Below are positions 36,432 through 43,863 of a DNA stretch of 64,000 nucleotides, in pieces. Origin of the DNA: Bacteroidales bacterium MB20-C3-3 (GTDB lineage: Bacteria > Bacteroidota > Bacteroidia > Bacteroidales > UBA932); contig CP141202.1 of the NCBI GenBank assembly GCA_035609245.1, forward strand, positions 310,001 to 374,000, in the 5' to 3' direction. Below the pieces are notes generated by a model. It was not told where the DNA came from. It ran no database searches and saw nothing but the letters and a program-made list of their open reading frames with translations. Position 1 is the first letter of the stretch. The number at the start of each line of letters is the position of its first letter. A program made the translations under genes and the position numbers.

Positions 36432-37799
36432 TCAGTTGTGTATAATCCAATTAACGATTGATTTCAATATCTCATCAGAGATTGTTGTATCAATTTTTGC
36501 ATACTCTGCAGGTGAGCCTGAATCTGATGGCTGCAAAAGATGATTAAGGCCGGGTTCCCTAAGAATGGAGATTTTATTTTTGTCTCCGTACGAGTTCTTT
36601 ATTATTTCCAAATTCTCCGGATCAACCTGCAGGTCCATTTCACCATTGATTGCAAGGGCCGGAATAGTACAATTTTTTAATGCAGGAACAGGATTATAGA
36701 AAAGAAACTCCAGCATCCATGGGTTTACTAAACTCCTTGCCTGAGCTTCTATTGCTGGTTTTTCTTCACCTTGAGATTCCCTTTGCATAAATTGATAAAC
36801 CAGGTTGTATAACTCCGGATTCTCTTTGTTTTCTTCAACCAGCTCAAAAAGTTTTGAAGAGGTCATCTCATATTTATCCAGCTCCTCTTTAGTAACTCCG
36901 GCAGCAGATGCAATCATCCGTTGTTGCTTAAGAATAACATCTTTACCTCTCTGCGCAGGTGCTGCCAGCAGAATCATTAAATCGGCCAGATCTGTTGAGG
37001 AGGCAACCAGCGGGGCAATGAGCCCTCCTTCGCTATGACCAATCAATCCAAATTTTGAATTTGAAAACTCCTTTCTGCCTTTTAAATAGCGTAGAGCACT
37101 GATAACATCTTTTGCATAATCTTTTGTTGTAGAAAGTGCCGGATTACCTCCTGATTTGCCAATACCTCTGTCATCAAACCTAAGAGTTGCTATACCATTT
37201 CTTGCAAGATAATCGGATAAAACCAGAAATGGTTTATGACCAAATATCTCACTATCCCTGTTCTGCTGACCACTACCTGATATTAATACAAATACATACT
37301 TAATTGGATCTAAGCCGGGAGTAGACAATGTCCCTCCAAAAGTAATACTATCTGCAGAATTAGTAAAAGTCACCTCTTCAGTATTGTAAGGAAGTGGATC
37401 TTTGGGTTCTTGCGGCCTTTTAACGCGCTCAAATGGCCTTCTTGACAAATTCAACGGGAATGATAATCCGGCTTGTTTAAAAGTCCCCATAATTCTGTCC
37501 CCGGTAAATAATCCTGTATATTCAATTTGAGCATTAACAATTTCAATTTTTAACATTGAATTTCTGTATAAGACAGAACTAACTGGTATTCCAAATGCCT
37601 GCTGGTCCGGACTATCCATAGTTGCAATAAAAAGGGAGTCCTTTTTAACTACGTGAAATGCAAGTTTAATTCCAAGGCCTTGTGCATTAATAATACCAAA
37701 CCAGGATCCTTCAGGAGTAGTTTTATCCTGAGAGAAACTTATTGACGAGCACAATAGTGATAAAAGGACAATGAATAGAAATTTAATTTTCATAAACAA
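36432..37799 (-). CDS. Secreted alpha/beta-hydrolase (serine esterase/aminopeptidase-like)
   Basis: A 455-residue exported hydrolase. A signal peptide (about 1-23, ending SISFSQ) is followed by a small beta domain (about 30-125, WFGIINAQGLGIKLAFHVV, MGTFKQAGLSFPLNLSRRP) and an alpha/beta-hydrolase domain (about 145-455). The nucleophile elbow is GHSEGG near residue 255; FDDRGIGKSGG precedes it; the acid and base probably lie in NGEMDLQVDPEN and GLNHLLQPS. Family members act as esterases or peptidases on small substrates; the natural substrate is unknown. Its start codon sits at the edge of the degenerate repeat remnant described upstream. Confidence 0.87.
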   Translation of the reverse strand: MFMKIKFLFIVLLSLLCSSISFSQDKTTPEGSWFGIINAQGLGIKLAFHVVKKDSLFIATMDSPDQQAFGIPVSSVLYRNSMLKIEIVNAQIEYTGLFTGDRIMGTFKQAGLSFPLNLSRRPFERVKRPQEPKDPLPYNTEEVTFTNSADSITFGGTLSTPGLDPIKYVFVLISGSGQQNRDSEIFGHKPFLVLSDYLARNGIATLRFDDRGIGKSGGNPALSTTKDYAKDVISALRYLKGRKEFSNSKFGLIGHSEGGLIAPLVASSTDLADLMILLAAPAQRGKDVILKQQRMIASAAGVTKEELDKYEMTSSKLFELVEENKENPELYNLVYQFMQRESQGEEKPAIEAQARSLVNPWMLEFLFYNPVPALKNCTIPALAINGEMDLQVDPENLEIIKNSYGDKNKISILREPGLNHLLQPSDSGSPAEYAKIDTTISDEILKSIVNWIIHN

Positions 37800-37801
37800 A
37801 A

Positions 37802-38021
37802 GATAGAAATTCCAACAAAGGAGAGAGAGGTGATATTGATAAAGAAATTAAAGGAAATTACCCCCTGTTTTCACTGTCTTGTCCGATGACATTACAGCAT
37901 TAGGGCTGTTTAACAAACCTGAGACACCTAAAGTGGTCTGAGAGTATAAAAAAGAAGATGTCAGGAATAAGAGAACTACTCCCAACATCTCTCTTTTAAT
38001 AGTTAAAAAGACTCTCATTCA
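37802..38021 (-). pseudogene. Truncated second copy of the N-terminal YjbH-like gene
   Basis: This segment is a close but deleted copy of 40004-40264, the 5' part of the intact 242-residue gene. An ATG at 38018 would give a 56-residue peptide with the same signal peptide (MRVFLTIKREMLGVV...) and mature start (QTTLGVSGLLNSPNAVM), ending in TAA at 37848 where a deletion has removed about 40 bases; homology then continues out of frame to about 37802 and stops near the hydrolase start codon. The leader sequence before the ATG is also preserved. It is the far end of a tandem duplication and is most likely non-functional, although the 56-residue secreted peptide might still be made. Confidence 0.85.
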
Positions 38022-38039
38022 ACTAATATAAGCGAAAAC

Positions 38040-39356
38040 CTATATTGATCCACCGCCACCAAGTCCACTATCATGGTTATAATACTTGCCGTGAGCATGA
38101 TTATCGTATGCTTCAGGTGTAAAGGTAAGCACTACAGATCCGGCTTCAATTATTTTGATTGGAATAAATGTAAACTTTTCTTTTCTACGATCGTAAAGAG
38201 TTATAGTAAAATCAATAGTCTTGAATGTTTGTTCTCCTTTTACAAAAAGCATTGTCATACTAGGAATGTTTTTTTGATTAAGGGCTGTTTCATCACTCAG
38301 TGCAAACGAGGTTCCGGATGATAAACCGTATGTAAGCATATTTGCTACTCCATTTATGTATAGAACTAGTAGATCTTTATCAGAGCCTGTATATCCCAGG
38401 TTTGTTAAAGTAGTTTCAAGCGGTTCTGAAAATACCCATCCGGATTTTTTTTGATATTTCCAGTTACTCCATGTTGCATTGGTAAGTCCCCTATTTATTT
38501 TAAGGCTATCATAAACTTTTAGTCCAGCAACTGAATATGAGCTTTTAAGTATATCTTGAAAAGTCAATCTGTATTTAGAGAAGTGAGAGATTGATGTAAC
38601 ATAATCATTGGAAACAGGATCATAAGTGACAGGTGTTGACTGAGTCTCCCAGGCATTGTTCTTAAAATACTGAAGCACTATATTTGAAAAATAATAATTT
38701 ATGAGTGGATTGTCAACTTTTAGCTGAAGCGGAGGGGAGAATGTGTAACCATCAGGGCCAAAATTAAACACTTTAAATGGGATGTTATTGTCTGTCCCGA
38801 CACCCGGATCATTTGTCTGAACTGCCTGAATCTGGAAAGAAGTCTTAATAGTTGCTCCTGATTCGTCTTTGGCAACTGTATTGGGAGCCATCACTAAATT
38901 AGCATCTGTTGCTCCTCCCTCAATAAATAATGTACCTCCGGTTGAAGGAGATATAAATGCCCCTCCGGGAACATAAGGCACCATCATTGCGCTTACAGTG
39001 AAAATATGAGCCTCATTAGGTCTTCCGGCAGGGAATTCCAACGATACAGTAACAGGCATAAAACCGGTTTTTGTGAGCTCTATTGTATATTTGCCGGCTG
39101 TTGTAAGATTTGCAAACTGGAACTTTCCGGCATTGTCGGTTGTCCCTGTTAATGTACCTATTTTAACAGCAACCCCTGAAATTGCCAAACCTGTATTATT
39201 ATTATAAACTTCACCTTTTATTGTATAAGTTGCCGGATCCGGATCAGGTATAGGAATTGGTTCGTCTACTTTAGTACATGCTCCTGCAAAAAGAGAAGCC
39301 AGAAGAGTAGCTAAAGCCATTCCCCTTAGTTTTATAAATAATGTTTTTGCTTTCAT
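38040..39356 (-). CDS. Lipoprotein with CarboxypepD_reg-like domain, copy 2 (split-YjbH module)
   Basis: A 438-residue outer-membrane lipoprotein, paralogue of the gene at 40283-41599. The lipobox LFAGAC puts the acylated Cys at residue 27. Next come a transthyretin-like domain (about 40-110, TIKGEVYNNNTGLAISGVAV), a GGTL/ZU5-like segment (FISPSTGGTLFIEGGATDAN), and a C-terminal half ending in a Gly/His-rich tail (DNHAHGKYYNHDSGLGGGGS). The N-terminal ~230 residues are nearly identical to copy 1, while parts of the C-terminal half differ strongly. ATG 39356 is chosen because the longer frame uses TTG and adds residues before a complete signal peptide. Its two neighbours in this duplicated unit are remnants. 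Function unknown; probably a polysaccharide or envelope role. Confidence 0.8.
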   Translation of the reverse strand: MKAKTLFIKLRGMALATLLASLFAGACTKVDEPIPIPDPDPATYTIKGEVYNNNTGLAISGVAVKIGTLTGTTDNAGKFQFANLTTAGKYTIELTKTGFMPVTVSLEFPAGRPNEAHIFTVSAMMVPYVPGGAFISPSTGGTLFIEGGATDANLVMAPNTVAKDESGATIKTSFQIQAVQTNDPGVGTDNNIPFKVFNFGPDGYTFSPPLQLKVDNPLINYYFSNIVLQYFKNNAWETQSTPVTYDPVSNDYVTSISHFSKYRLTFQDILKSSYSVAGLKVYDSLKINRGLTNATWSNWKYQKKSGWVFSEPLETTLTNLGYTGSDKDLLVLYINGVANMLTYGLSSGTSFALSDETALNQKNIPSMTMLFVKGEQTFKTIDFTITLYDRRKEKFTFIPIKIIEAGSVVLTFTPEAYDNHAHGKYYNHDSGLGGGGSI

Positions 39357-39399
39357 AATTTCATGGTTAATTGTTAATATTTGGTTAATTTTCAAAGAT

Positions 39400-39534
39400 T
39401 TGACTTAAATGAGTTATATAGATAAATAGTCACCGGATGTAACTCTAACAAATTTATTTCTATTATGTTTATATAAAGGTAGTGAAAAGCAAAAAAATCC
39501 TCCGTTGAGAGATAAATCGTTCGCAAGAAACTTC
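39400..39534 (-). pseudogene. Multiply deleted remnant of the C-terminal YjbH-like gene
   Basis: This stretch matches scattered pieces of the intact gene at 41628-42839. Blocks such as AGTCACCGGATGTAACTC and the GATAAATCGTTCGCAAG motif match, but segments of roughly 100 bases between them are missing and no frame is preserved. It lies exactly where the 5' neighbour of lipoprotein copy 2 should be, and its far end meets the stop codon of the intact 242-residue gene at about 39534, which marks the duplication joint. Confidence 0.8.
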
Positions 39535-40261
39535 AAATTGTAAACTGAATGTGCATACCAAAAACAGGATACTTTAGCTCATTCATAAAAAACTGAAAAT
39601 AGAGATGATTGAAAAGCAAAATGTTTGCTCCAATATTAAAGTCCCTTGTATCATATTCTGCTATTATGTTTAAAGGCTTAAAGAATGATGGAGAGAAAGA
39701 GATACCGCCTGAGACAGGAAACTCTTGTTTTACATGAACACTTACTGGGATATTGTATGCAGCATGAATACCCAAAGTGCTCTGCCCGATAGGAAAGTGC
39801 TTAGAAAGCGCTAAATAATGTGTCCCAAAATATTTATTACCTTCAGCATATCCAAATAGGCTTGTTGTAGAAATTATATCGTTTGAGCCTAAAACAACTG
39901 ATGGCCAGTATTTTCCCTCTTTAATAGGTCTTACTCTAAGAGAAATAGACCTGTCGACATTGCTGAAATAATTCTGATTCCAAAGATCAAAAGCAGTGTT
40001 ATTCATAGAAATTTCGACAAAAGAGAGAAAAGTGATATTTATGAAAAAATTGAAGGTATGGTAATCCCAGGTATCAGTAGTAAATTGCTTGGGAAGGAAA
40101 TTACCCCCTATTTTCACTGTCTTGTCCGGTGACATTACAGCATTAGGGCTGTTTAACAAACCTGAGACACCTAAAGTGGTCTGAGAGTATAAAAAAGAAG
40201 ATGTCAGGAGTAAGATAACTACTCCCAACATCTCTCTTTTAATAGTTAATAAGACTCTCAT
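39533..40261 (-). CDS. Exported YjbH-like protein, N-terminal-half type
   Basis: A 242-residue exported protein, predicted outer-membrane beta-barrel. A signal peptide (about 1-26, SSFLYSQ) precedes TTLGVSGLLNSPNAVMSPDK, which resembles the start of YjbH (GfcD) proteins of exopolysaccharide or group 4 capsule loci, and many amphipathic strands with aromatic girdles, ending in an aromatic-rich strand (VFGMHIQFTI). In E. coli YjbH is one chain of about 700 residues; here the matching parts seem to be two genes, this one and that at 41628-42839, separated by a lipoprotein gene. The assignment rests on recalled family patterns and is moderate. A truncated second copy lies at 37802-38021. Confidence 0.65.
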   Translation of the reverse strand: MRVLLTIKREMLGVVILLLTSSFLYSQTTLGVSGLLNSPNAVMSPDKTVKIGGNFLPKQFTTDTWDYHTFNFFINITFLSFVEISMNNTAFDLWNQNYFSNVDRSISLRVRPIKEGKYWPSVVLGSNDIISTTSLFGYAEGNKYFGTHYLALSKHFPIGQSTLGIHAAYNIPVSVHVKQEFPVSGGISFSPSFFKPLNIIAEYDTRDFNIGANILLFNHLYFQFFMNELKYPVFGMHIQFTI

Positions 40262-40282
40262 TCAACTAATATAAGCGAAAAC

Positions 40283-41599
40283 CTATATTGTTCCACCGCC
40301 ACCAAGTCCACTATCATGGTTATAATACTTGCCGTGAGCATGATTATCGTATGCTTCAGGCGTAAAGCTAAGCACTACATTTTTGGCTCCAGTCAATTTG
40401 ATTGGAATTGATACTTTAGTATTACTATTTCTATAATAAACATTTAAGTTAAATGAATAAGACAGGAATGATTGTTCTCCTTTCACGAAAAGCATAGTCA
40501 TGCTGGGAATATTTTTTAGATTAACTGCTGTTTCATCGCTCAATGTAAATGAGGTCCCCGGAGTGAAACCACCAGATAGTAATCTTCCTATTTGATTTAT
40601 TACATCAGCTAATTGATCTTTATCAACGCCTGTAATTCCCAGGTTCGTTAAAGTAGTTTCAACCGGTTCTGAAAATATCCATCCGGATTTTTTTTGATAT
40701 TTCCAGTTACTCCATGTTGCATTGGTAAGTCCCCTATTTATTTTAAGGCTGTCATAAACTTTTATACCTGCTGTAGAAGATGATTCCACTCTAACAAAAT
40801 TAACAGCCAATCTGTAACTAGAGAAGTGAGAGATAGATGTAACATAATCATTTAAAACAGGATCATAAGTGACAGGTGTTGATTGAGTCTCCCAGGCATT
40901 GTTCTTGAAATACTGAAGAGCTATATCAGCAAAACGATAATTGGTCATTGGATTGTCTACTTTTAGCTGAAGCGGAGGAGAGAATGTGTAACCATCAGGT
41001 CCAAAATTAAACACTTTAAATGGAATGTTATTGTCTGTCCCGACACCCGGATCATTTGTCTGAACTGCCTGAATCTGGAAAGAAGTCTTAATAGTTGCTC
41101 CTGATTCGTCTTTGGCAACTGTATTGGGAGCCATCACTAAATTAGCATCTGTTGCTCCTCCCTCAATAAATAATGTACCCCCGGTTGAAGGAGATATAAA
41201 TGCCCCTCCGGGAACATAAGGCACCATCATTGCGCTCACAGTGAAAATATGAGCCTCATTAGGTCTTCCGGCAGGGAATTCCAACGATACAGTAACAGGC
41301 ATAAAACCGGTTTTTGTGAGCTCTATTGTATATTTGCCGGCTGTTGTAAGATTTGCAAACTGGAACTTTCCGGCATTGTCGGTTGTCCCTGTTAATGTAC
41401 CAATTTTAACAGCAACGCCTGAGATTGCTAATCCGGTATTATTATTATAAACTTCACCTTTAATTGTATATGTTGCCGGATCCGGATCCGGTATAGGAAT
41501 AGGTTCGTCTACCTTAGTACATGCTCCTGCAAAAAGAGCAGCCAGAAGAGTAGCTAAAGCCATTCCCCTGAGTCTTAAAAATAATGTTTTTGCTTTCAT
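40283..41599 (-). CDS. Lipoprotein with CarboxypepD_reg-like domain, copy 1 (split-YjbH module)
   Basis: A 438-residue lipoprotein: signal peptide with lipobox LFAGAC (Cys27), transthyretin-like domain (about 40-110), GGTL segment with the motif NLVMAPNTVAKDESGATIK, and a C-terminal half ending in the Gly/His tail GKYYNHDSGLGGGGT. It lies between the two barrel-like genes of its module, so it may dock to or plug them. Compared with copy 2, residues up to about 230 are almost unchanged, but the stretches after HFSSYRL and around GVDKDQLADVINQIG are different. ATG 41599 is taken as the start; the TTG at 41638 would overlap the upstream gene and spoil the signal peptide. Confidence 0.82.
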   Translation of the reverse strand: MKAKTLFLRLRGMALATLLAALFAGACTKVDEPIPIPDPDPATYTIKGEVYNNNTGLAISGVAVKIGTLTGTTDNAGKFQFANLTTAGKYTIELTKTGFMPVTVSLEFPAGRPNEAHIFTVSAMMVPYVPGGAFISPSTGGTLFIEGGATDANLVMAPNTVAKDESGATIKTSFQIQAVQTNDPGVGTDNNIPFKVFNFGPDGYTFSPPLQLKVDNPMTNYRFADIALQYFKNNAWETQSTPVTYDPVLNDYVTSISHFSSYRLAVNFVRVESSSTAGIKVYDSLKINRGLTNATWSNWKYQKKSGWIFSEPVETTLTNLGITGVDKDQLADVINQIGRLLSGGFTPGTSFTLSDETAVNLKNIPSMTMLFVKGEQSFLSYSFNLNVYYRNSNTKVSIPIKLTGAKNVVLSFTPEAYDNHAHGKYYNHDSGLGGGGTI

Positions 41600-41627
41600 A
41601 ATTTCTTGGTTAATTGTTAATATTTGG

Positions 41628-42839
41628 TTAATTTTCAAAGATTTGACTTAAATGAATTCTATTAAAAAAATTATATGATGAGTTTTCGTCAGGTGATGTT
41701 GTAAAATATCTTCCATATTGTCCGTAAGGTCTGGCAATATATTCCAGAGAGAAATAGTCACCGGATGTAACTCTAACAAATTTATTTCTGTTATGTTTAT
41801 AGGGAGGTAGTGAAAAGGCAAAAAAGAATCCTCCGTTTACCGGATAATCCGGAATAGCCATAGATTGAACATAAAATCCCACCGCAGAATTTTTGAAATA
41901 TCTGGTTACTTCTCCTCTTACAGATAAATCGTTCGCAAGAAACTTCTGAACAGATAAATTGAATATCATTTTCAATGGTTTATATGCATAATTAGCACCC
42001 ACTTTCCATGTAAATTTATCTATTCCGGAGTAGAGCCAATCGTTAAACATCGGGAAAGAGTAAGAGGTAAGACTTGCCTGAGCATAAACCCCAATTTTTT
42101 TTGAGAGAGATTTATATAATTTTAAATCTGCGCCTCCCCTGAAGGTATTAAAATTGCCAATAGTTAAATTAGCATATATGTTGGATGGAAGTCTAAACTG
42201 TTGAGAAAGTGTTATAAAACCGGGTCTTATTGTTCCCTCCTCTACTGAATAATCATTTACAACAGGAAAAATAACCTGCGCAGTCATTTTAGCACCTCTC
42301 CACAAAGATATTTCTAATGTAGGGTTAATATTGAACTGGAGCAGATACATTACATCCAGCCTAGCATTCTTAAATCTGAAAACAGGATAAAATTTTAAAT
42401 CAATCTTACCGAATGATTCATATTTAAAAGAATCATAATTATTAGATTTCAATTCATGCATCCCTTCATCAAAAACAAAATCAGACTTCCATACAGGTGT
42501 ATTCTCTATTTTGTTAATACTGGTATACATCCTCAGTATCGGAATTTTTCTGTCAAGTAAAATCACATCAATATTTTGTGACTTGAACTCACTTGAAAGA
42601 GCTAAAACATCTTCTCGCAGTTTAAGTATTGATTTTTGAATATTAAGAGATGACCCGTTTTCAATAAATATAATCTCTTTTCCCGGTTTTGATATATGTC
42701 TCAGATTTTCATATCCTTCATTGTACAATGCTCTCTCTACAGTGTTCTGCGCACCAAGAAAATTTGATGCTGCTAACAGAATAGAAGTAGCTACAAATTT
42801 AATTAAACAGGACTTTAATATGAAATGCGTTGATTCCAT
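41628..42839 (-). CDS. Exported YjbH-like protein, C-terminal-half type
   Basis: A 403-residue exported protein and predicted outer-membrane barrel. The signal peptide (about 1-31, LLAASNFLGAQ) leads into a periplasmic-like domain (about 35-125, ALYNEGYENLRHISKPGKEI, then NIDVILLDRKIPILRMYTS), followed by about 16 beta strands rich in Tyr/Phe, and the YjbH-like end region FVRVTSGDYFSLEYIARPYG. The start is ATG 42839: the alternative GTG at 42869 lies inside the -7 element of a near-consensus promoter and so cannot be in the message. It is the first gene of the module, followed by the lipoprotein and the second barrel protein. Deleted pieces of a second copy are at 39400-39534. Confidence 0.68.
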   Translation of the reverse strand: MESTHFILKSCLIKFVATSILLAASNFLGAQNTVERALYNEGYENLRHISKPGKEIIFIENGSSLNIQKSILKLREDVLALSSEFKSQNIDVILLDRKIPILRMYTSINKIENTPVWKSDFVFDEGMHELKSNNYDSFKYESFGKIDLKFYPVFRFKNARLDVMYLLQFNINPTLEISLWRGAKMTAQVIFPVVNDYSVEEGTIRPGFITLSQQFRLPSNIYANLTIGNFNTFRGGADLKLYKSLSKKIGVYAQASLTSYSFPMFNDWLYSGIDKFTWKVGANYAYKPLKMIFNLSVQKFLANDLSVRGEVTRYFKNSAVGFYVQSMAIPDYPVNGGFFFAFSLPPYKHNRNKFVRVTSGDYFSLEYIARPYGQYGRYFTTSPDENSSYNFFNRIHLSQIFEN

Positions 42840-42868
42840 TAGGATTAGCTGTTTTTTGCTCAGACTCA

Positions 42869-42899
42869 CAAATTTAGCATTTTTAAATTATCAATCAAA
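42869..42899 (-). promoter_or_regulatory. Near-consensus Bacteroidetes promoter of the split-YjbH module
   Basis: On the minus strand: TTTG (42899-42896), a 19-base spacer, then TAAATTTG (42876-42869). This matches the -33 TTTG / -7 TAnnTTTG consensus with the standard spacing, the best promoter match in the window. Transcription should start near 42862, leaving a leader of about 23 bases before ATG 42839. Confidence 0.8.
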
Positions 42900-42934
42900 T
42901 TATTTTGAACCAATTATGAATTATTTAACAAAAA

Positions 42935-42977
42935 TTTAACGAATAATGTTTTAATAGTAAATTTGTAAATACAAATT
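42935..42977 (+). promoter_or_regulatory. umuD promoter overlapped by a perfect palindrome (candidate operator)
   Basis: TTTA (42935) and TAAATTTG (42958-42965) with a 19-base spacer form a good Bacteroidetes promoter. A perfect 8+8 dyad, AATTTGTA-AA-TACAAATT (42960-42977), covers the -7 element and the start-site side. A repressor bound here would block the polymerase. Because the operon encodes UmuD and UmuC, LexA or another damage-responsive repressor is the natural candidate, but the LexA box of this lineage is not known to me. Confidence 0.55.
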
Positions 42978-43011
42978 AAAAAAGAAATTGCAACACTTAT
43001 ATTACAGACCA

Positions 43012-43452
43012 ATGACAAACAGAGATAAAACAATATTTGAGTTATTCCATCCGGAGGATAAAAGCACTTTAAACATTACAATTTCTGACTCTCCGGTTCA
43101 TGCAGGTTTCCCCTCTCCCGCAGATGATCATATTGAACAAAAACTTGATCTGAACAAAGCTTTGGTAAAAAACCCCTCTACGACCTTCTTTGCTCGTGTC
43201 AAAGGAGAGAGCATGCTTGGTGATGGAGTTGATGACGGAGATATTCTTGTAATTGACAAATCACAGGATCCATACGAAAATTGTATTGCAGTTTGTTTTT
43301 TTGATGGGGAGTTTACTCTTAAAAAGGTTAGGATTGAAGGGGATAATATTGTATTAATGCCCTCTAACCCAAAATTTAAGCCGATAATTATTAAAAAAGA
43401 GAATGACTTTTATATCTGGGGAGTGGTTAAATATCTTATCAAAAAGCTTTAG
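43012..43452 (+). CDS. umuD: UmuD-like self-cleaving protein (LexA/S24 family)
   Basis: A 146-residue accessory subunit of DNA polymerase V. The self-cleavage site Ala31-Gly32 sits in PVHAGFPSPADD, the nucleophile Ser67 in VKGESMLGDG, and the general base Lys104 in GEFTLKKVR; the 37-residue Ser-Lys distance equals that in E. coli UmuD (60/97). There is no DNA-binding domain, so it is not LexA. ATG 43012 is preferred to the TTG at 42988. The stop codon is followed at once by the ATG of a VanZ-like gene, then umuC. Confidence 0.93.
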   Translation: MTNRDKTIFELFHPEDKSTLNITISDSPVHAGFPSPADDHIEQKLDLNKALVKNPSTTFFARVKGESMLGDGVDDGDILVIDKSQDPYENCIAVCFFDGEFTLKKVRIEGDNIVLMPSNPKFKPIIIKKENDFYIWGVVKYLIKKL

Positions 43453-43863
43453 ATGAAAATTATAAGAGTAGTATTCAAAATATTGTTCATAATATATCTG
43501 GCTCTGGTCTTTTTTTTCTGTCTCTACTCCTTTAAAGATACAGGGGTCGATTTATCAAGTACCATATTCGGGATAAGAGCAGACAGAGTAGCGCACTTTA
43601 TTATGTTTTTCCCATATCCTCTTTCTGCCTGGCTGGCTGTTAAAAAAGAGCTGAGGGAGAAGATGGGCAGATATTCACATCCGGTTATTCTGGGGTCGGG
43701 TATTTTGGTTGCAATCCTGGCTGAGCTTTTACAATCAACAACTCCCACAAGAGACTCTGATCCGTTTGATTTAATTGCTAATATTGCGGGGCTAATTTTA
43801 GCATCAATATTGATTTTCACATTGGAGAAGTATATCGACTATGTATGGCCTGACAGATTGTAA
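43453..43863 (+). CDS. VanZ-like small membrane protein within the umuDC operon
   Basis: A 136-residue protein with about four membrane helices (from KILFIIYLALVFFFCLYSF, then ILGSGILVAILAELL and IANIAGLILASILIFTL). The VanZ-family pattern is clear: DRVAHFIMFFPYPL, then AELLQS...RDSDPFDLIANIAG. VanZ proteins are widespread; one plasmid member gives low teicoplanin resistance, but the normal role is unknown. The gene begins directly after the umuD stop with no spacer and overlaps umuC by 23 bp, so it is firmly inside the operon. Whether it takes part in the damage response or is a passenger is open. Confidence 0.87.
   Translation: MKIIRVVFKILFIIYLALVFFFCLYSFKDTGVDLSSTIFGIRADRVAHFIMFFPYPLSAWLAVKKELREKMGRYSHPVILGSGILVAILAELLQSTTPTRDSDPFDLIANIAGLILASILIFTLEKYIDYVWPDRL

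Noticed and set aside
36422-36438. CAACTGA-CTG-TCAGTTG dyad as terminator of the alpha/beta-hydrolase gene
   Set aside because: Only a 7-bp stem overlapping the stop codon and without a clear T-run; too weak to list as a feature.
42840-42869. GTG at 42869 as the start of the first gene of the split-YjbH module (413-residue version)
   Set aside because: It lies inside the -7 element of a near-consensus promoter, so the message would begin downstream of it; ATG 42839 also gives a better signal peptide.
37802-42960. Repeat region as a mobile element or integron
   Set aside because: No transposase, terminal inverted repeats or recombinase; the repeats are explained by tandem duplication of whole genes with later deletions.
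43453-43863. VanZ-like gene as a teicoplanin resistance gene
   Set aside because: VanZ-family proteins are widespread and nothing else of a glycopeptide-resistance cluster is present; only the family can be claimed.
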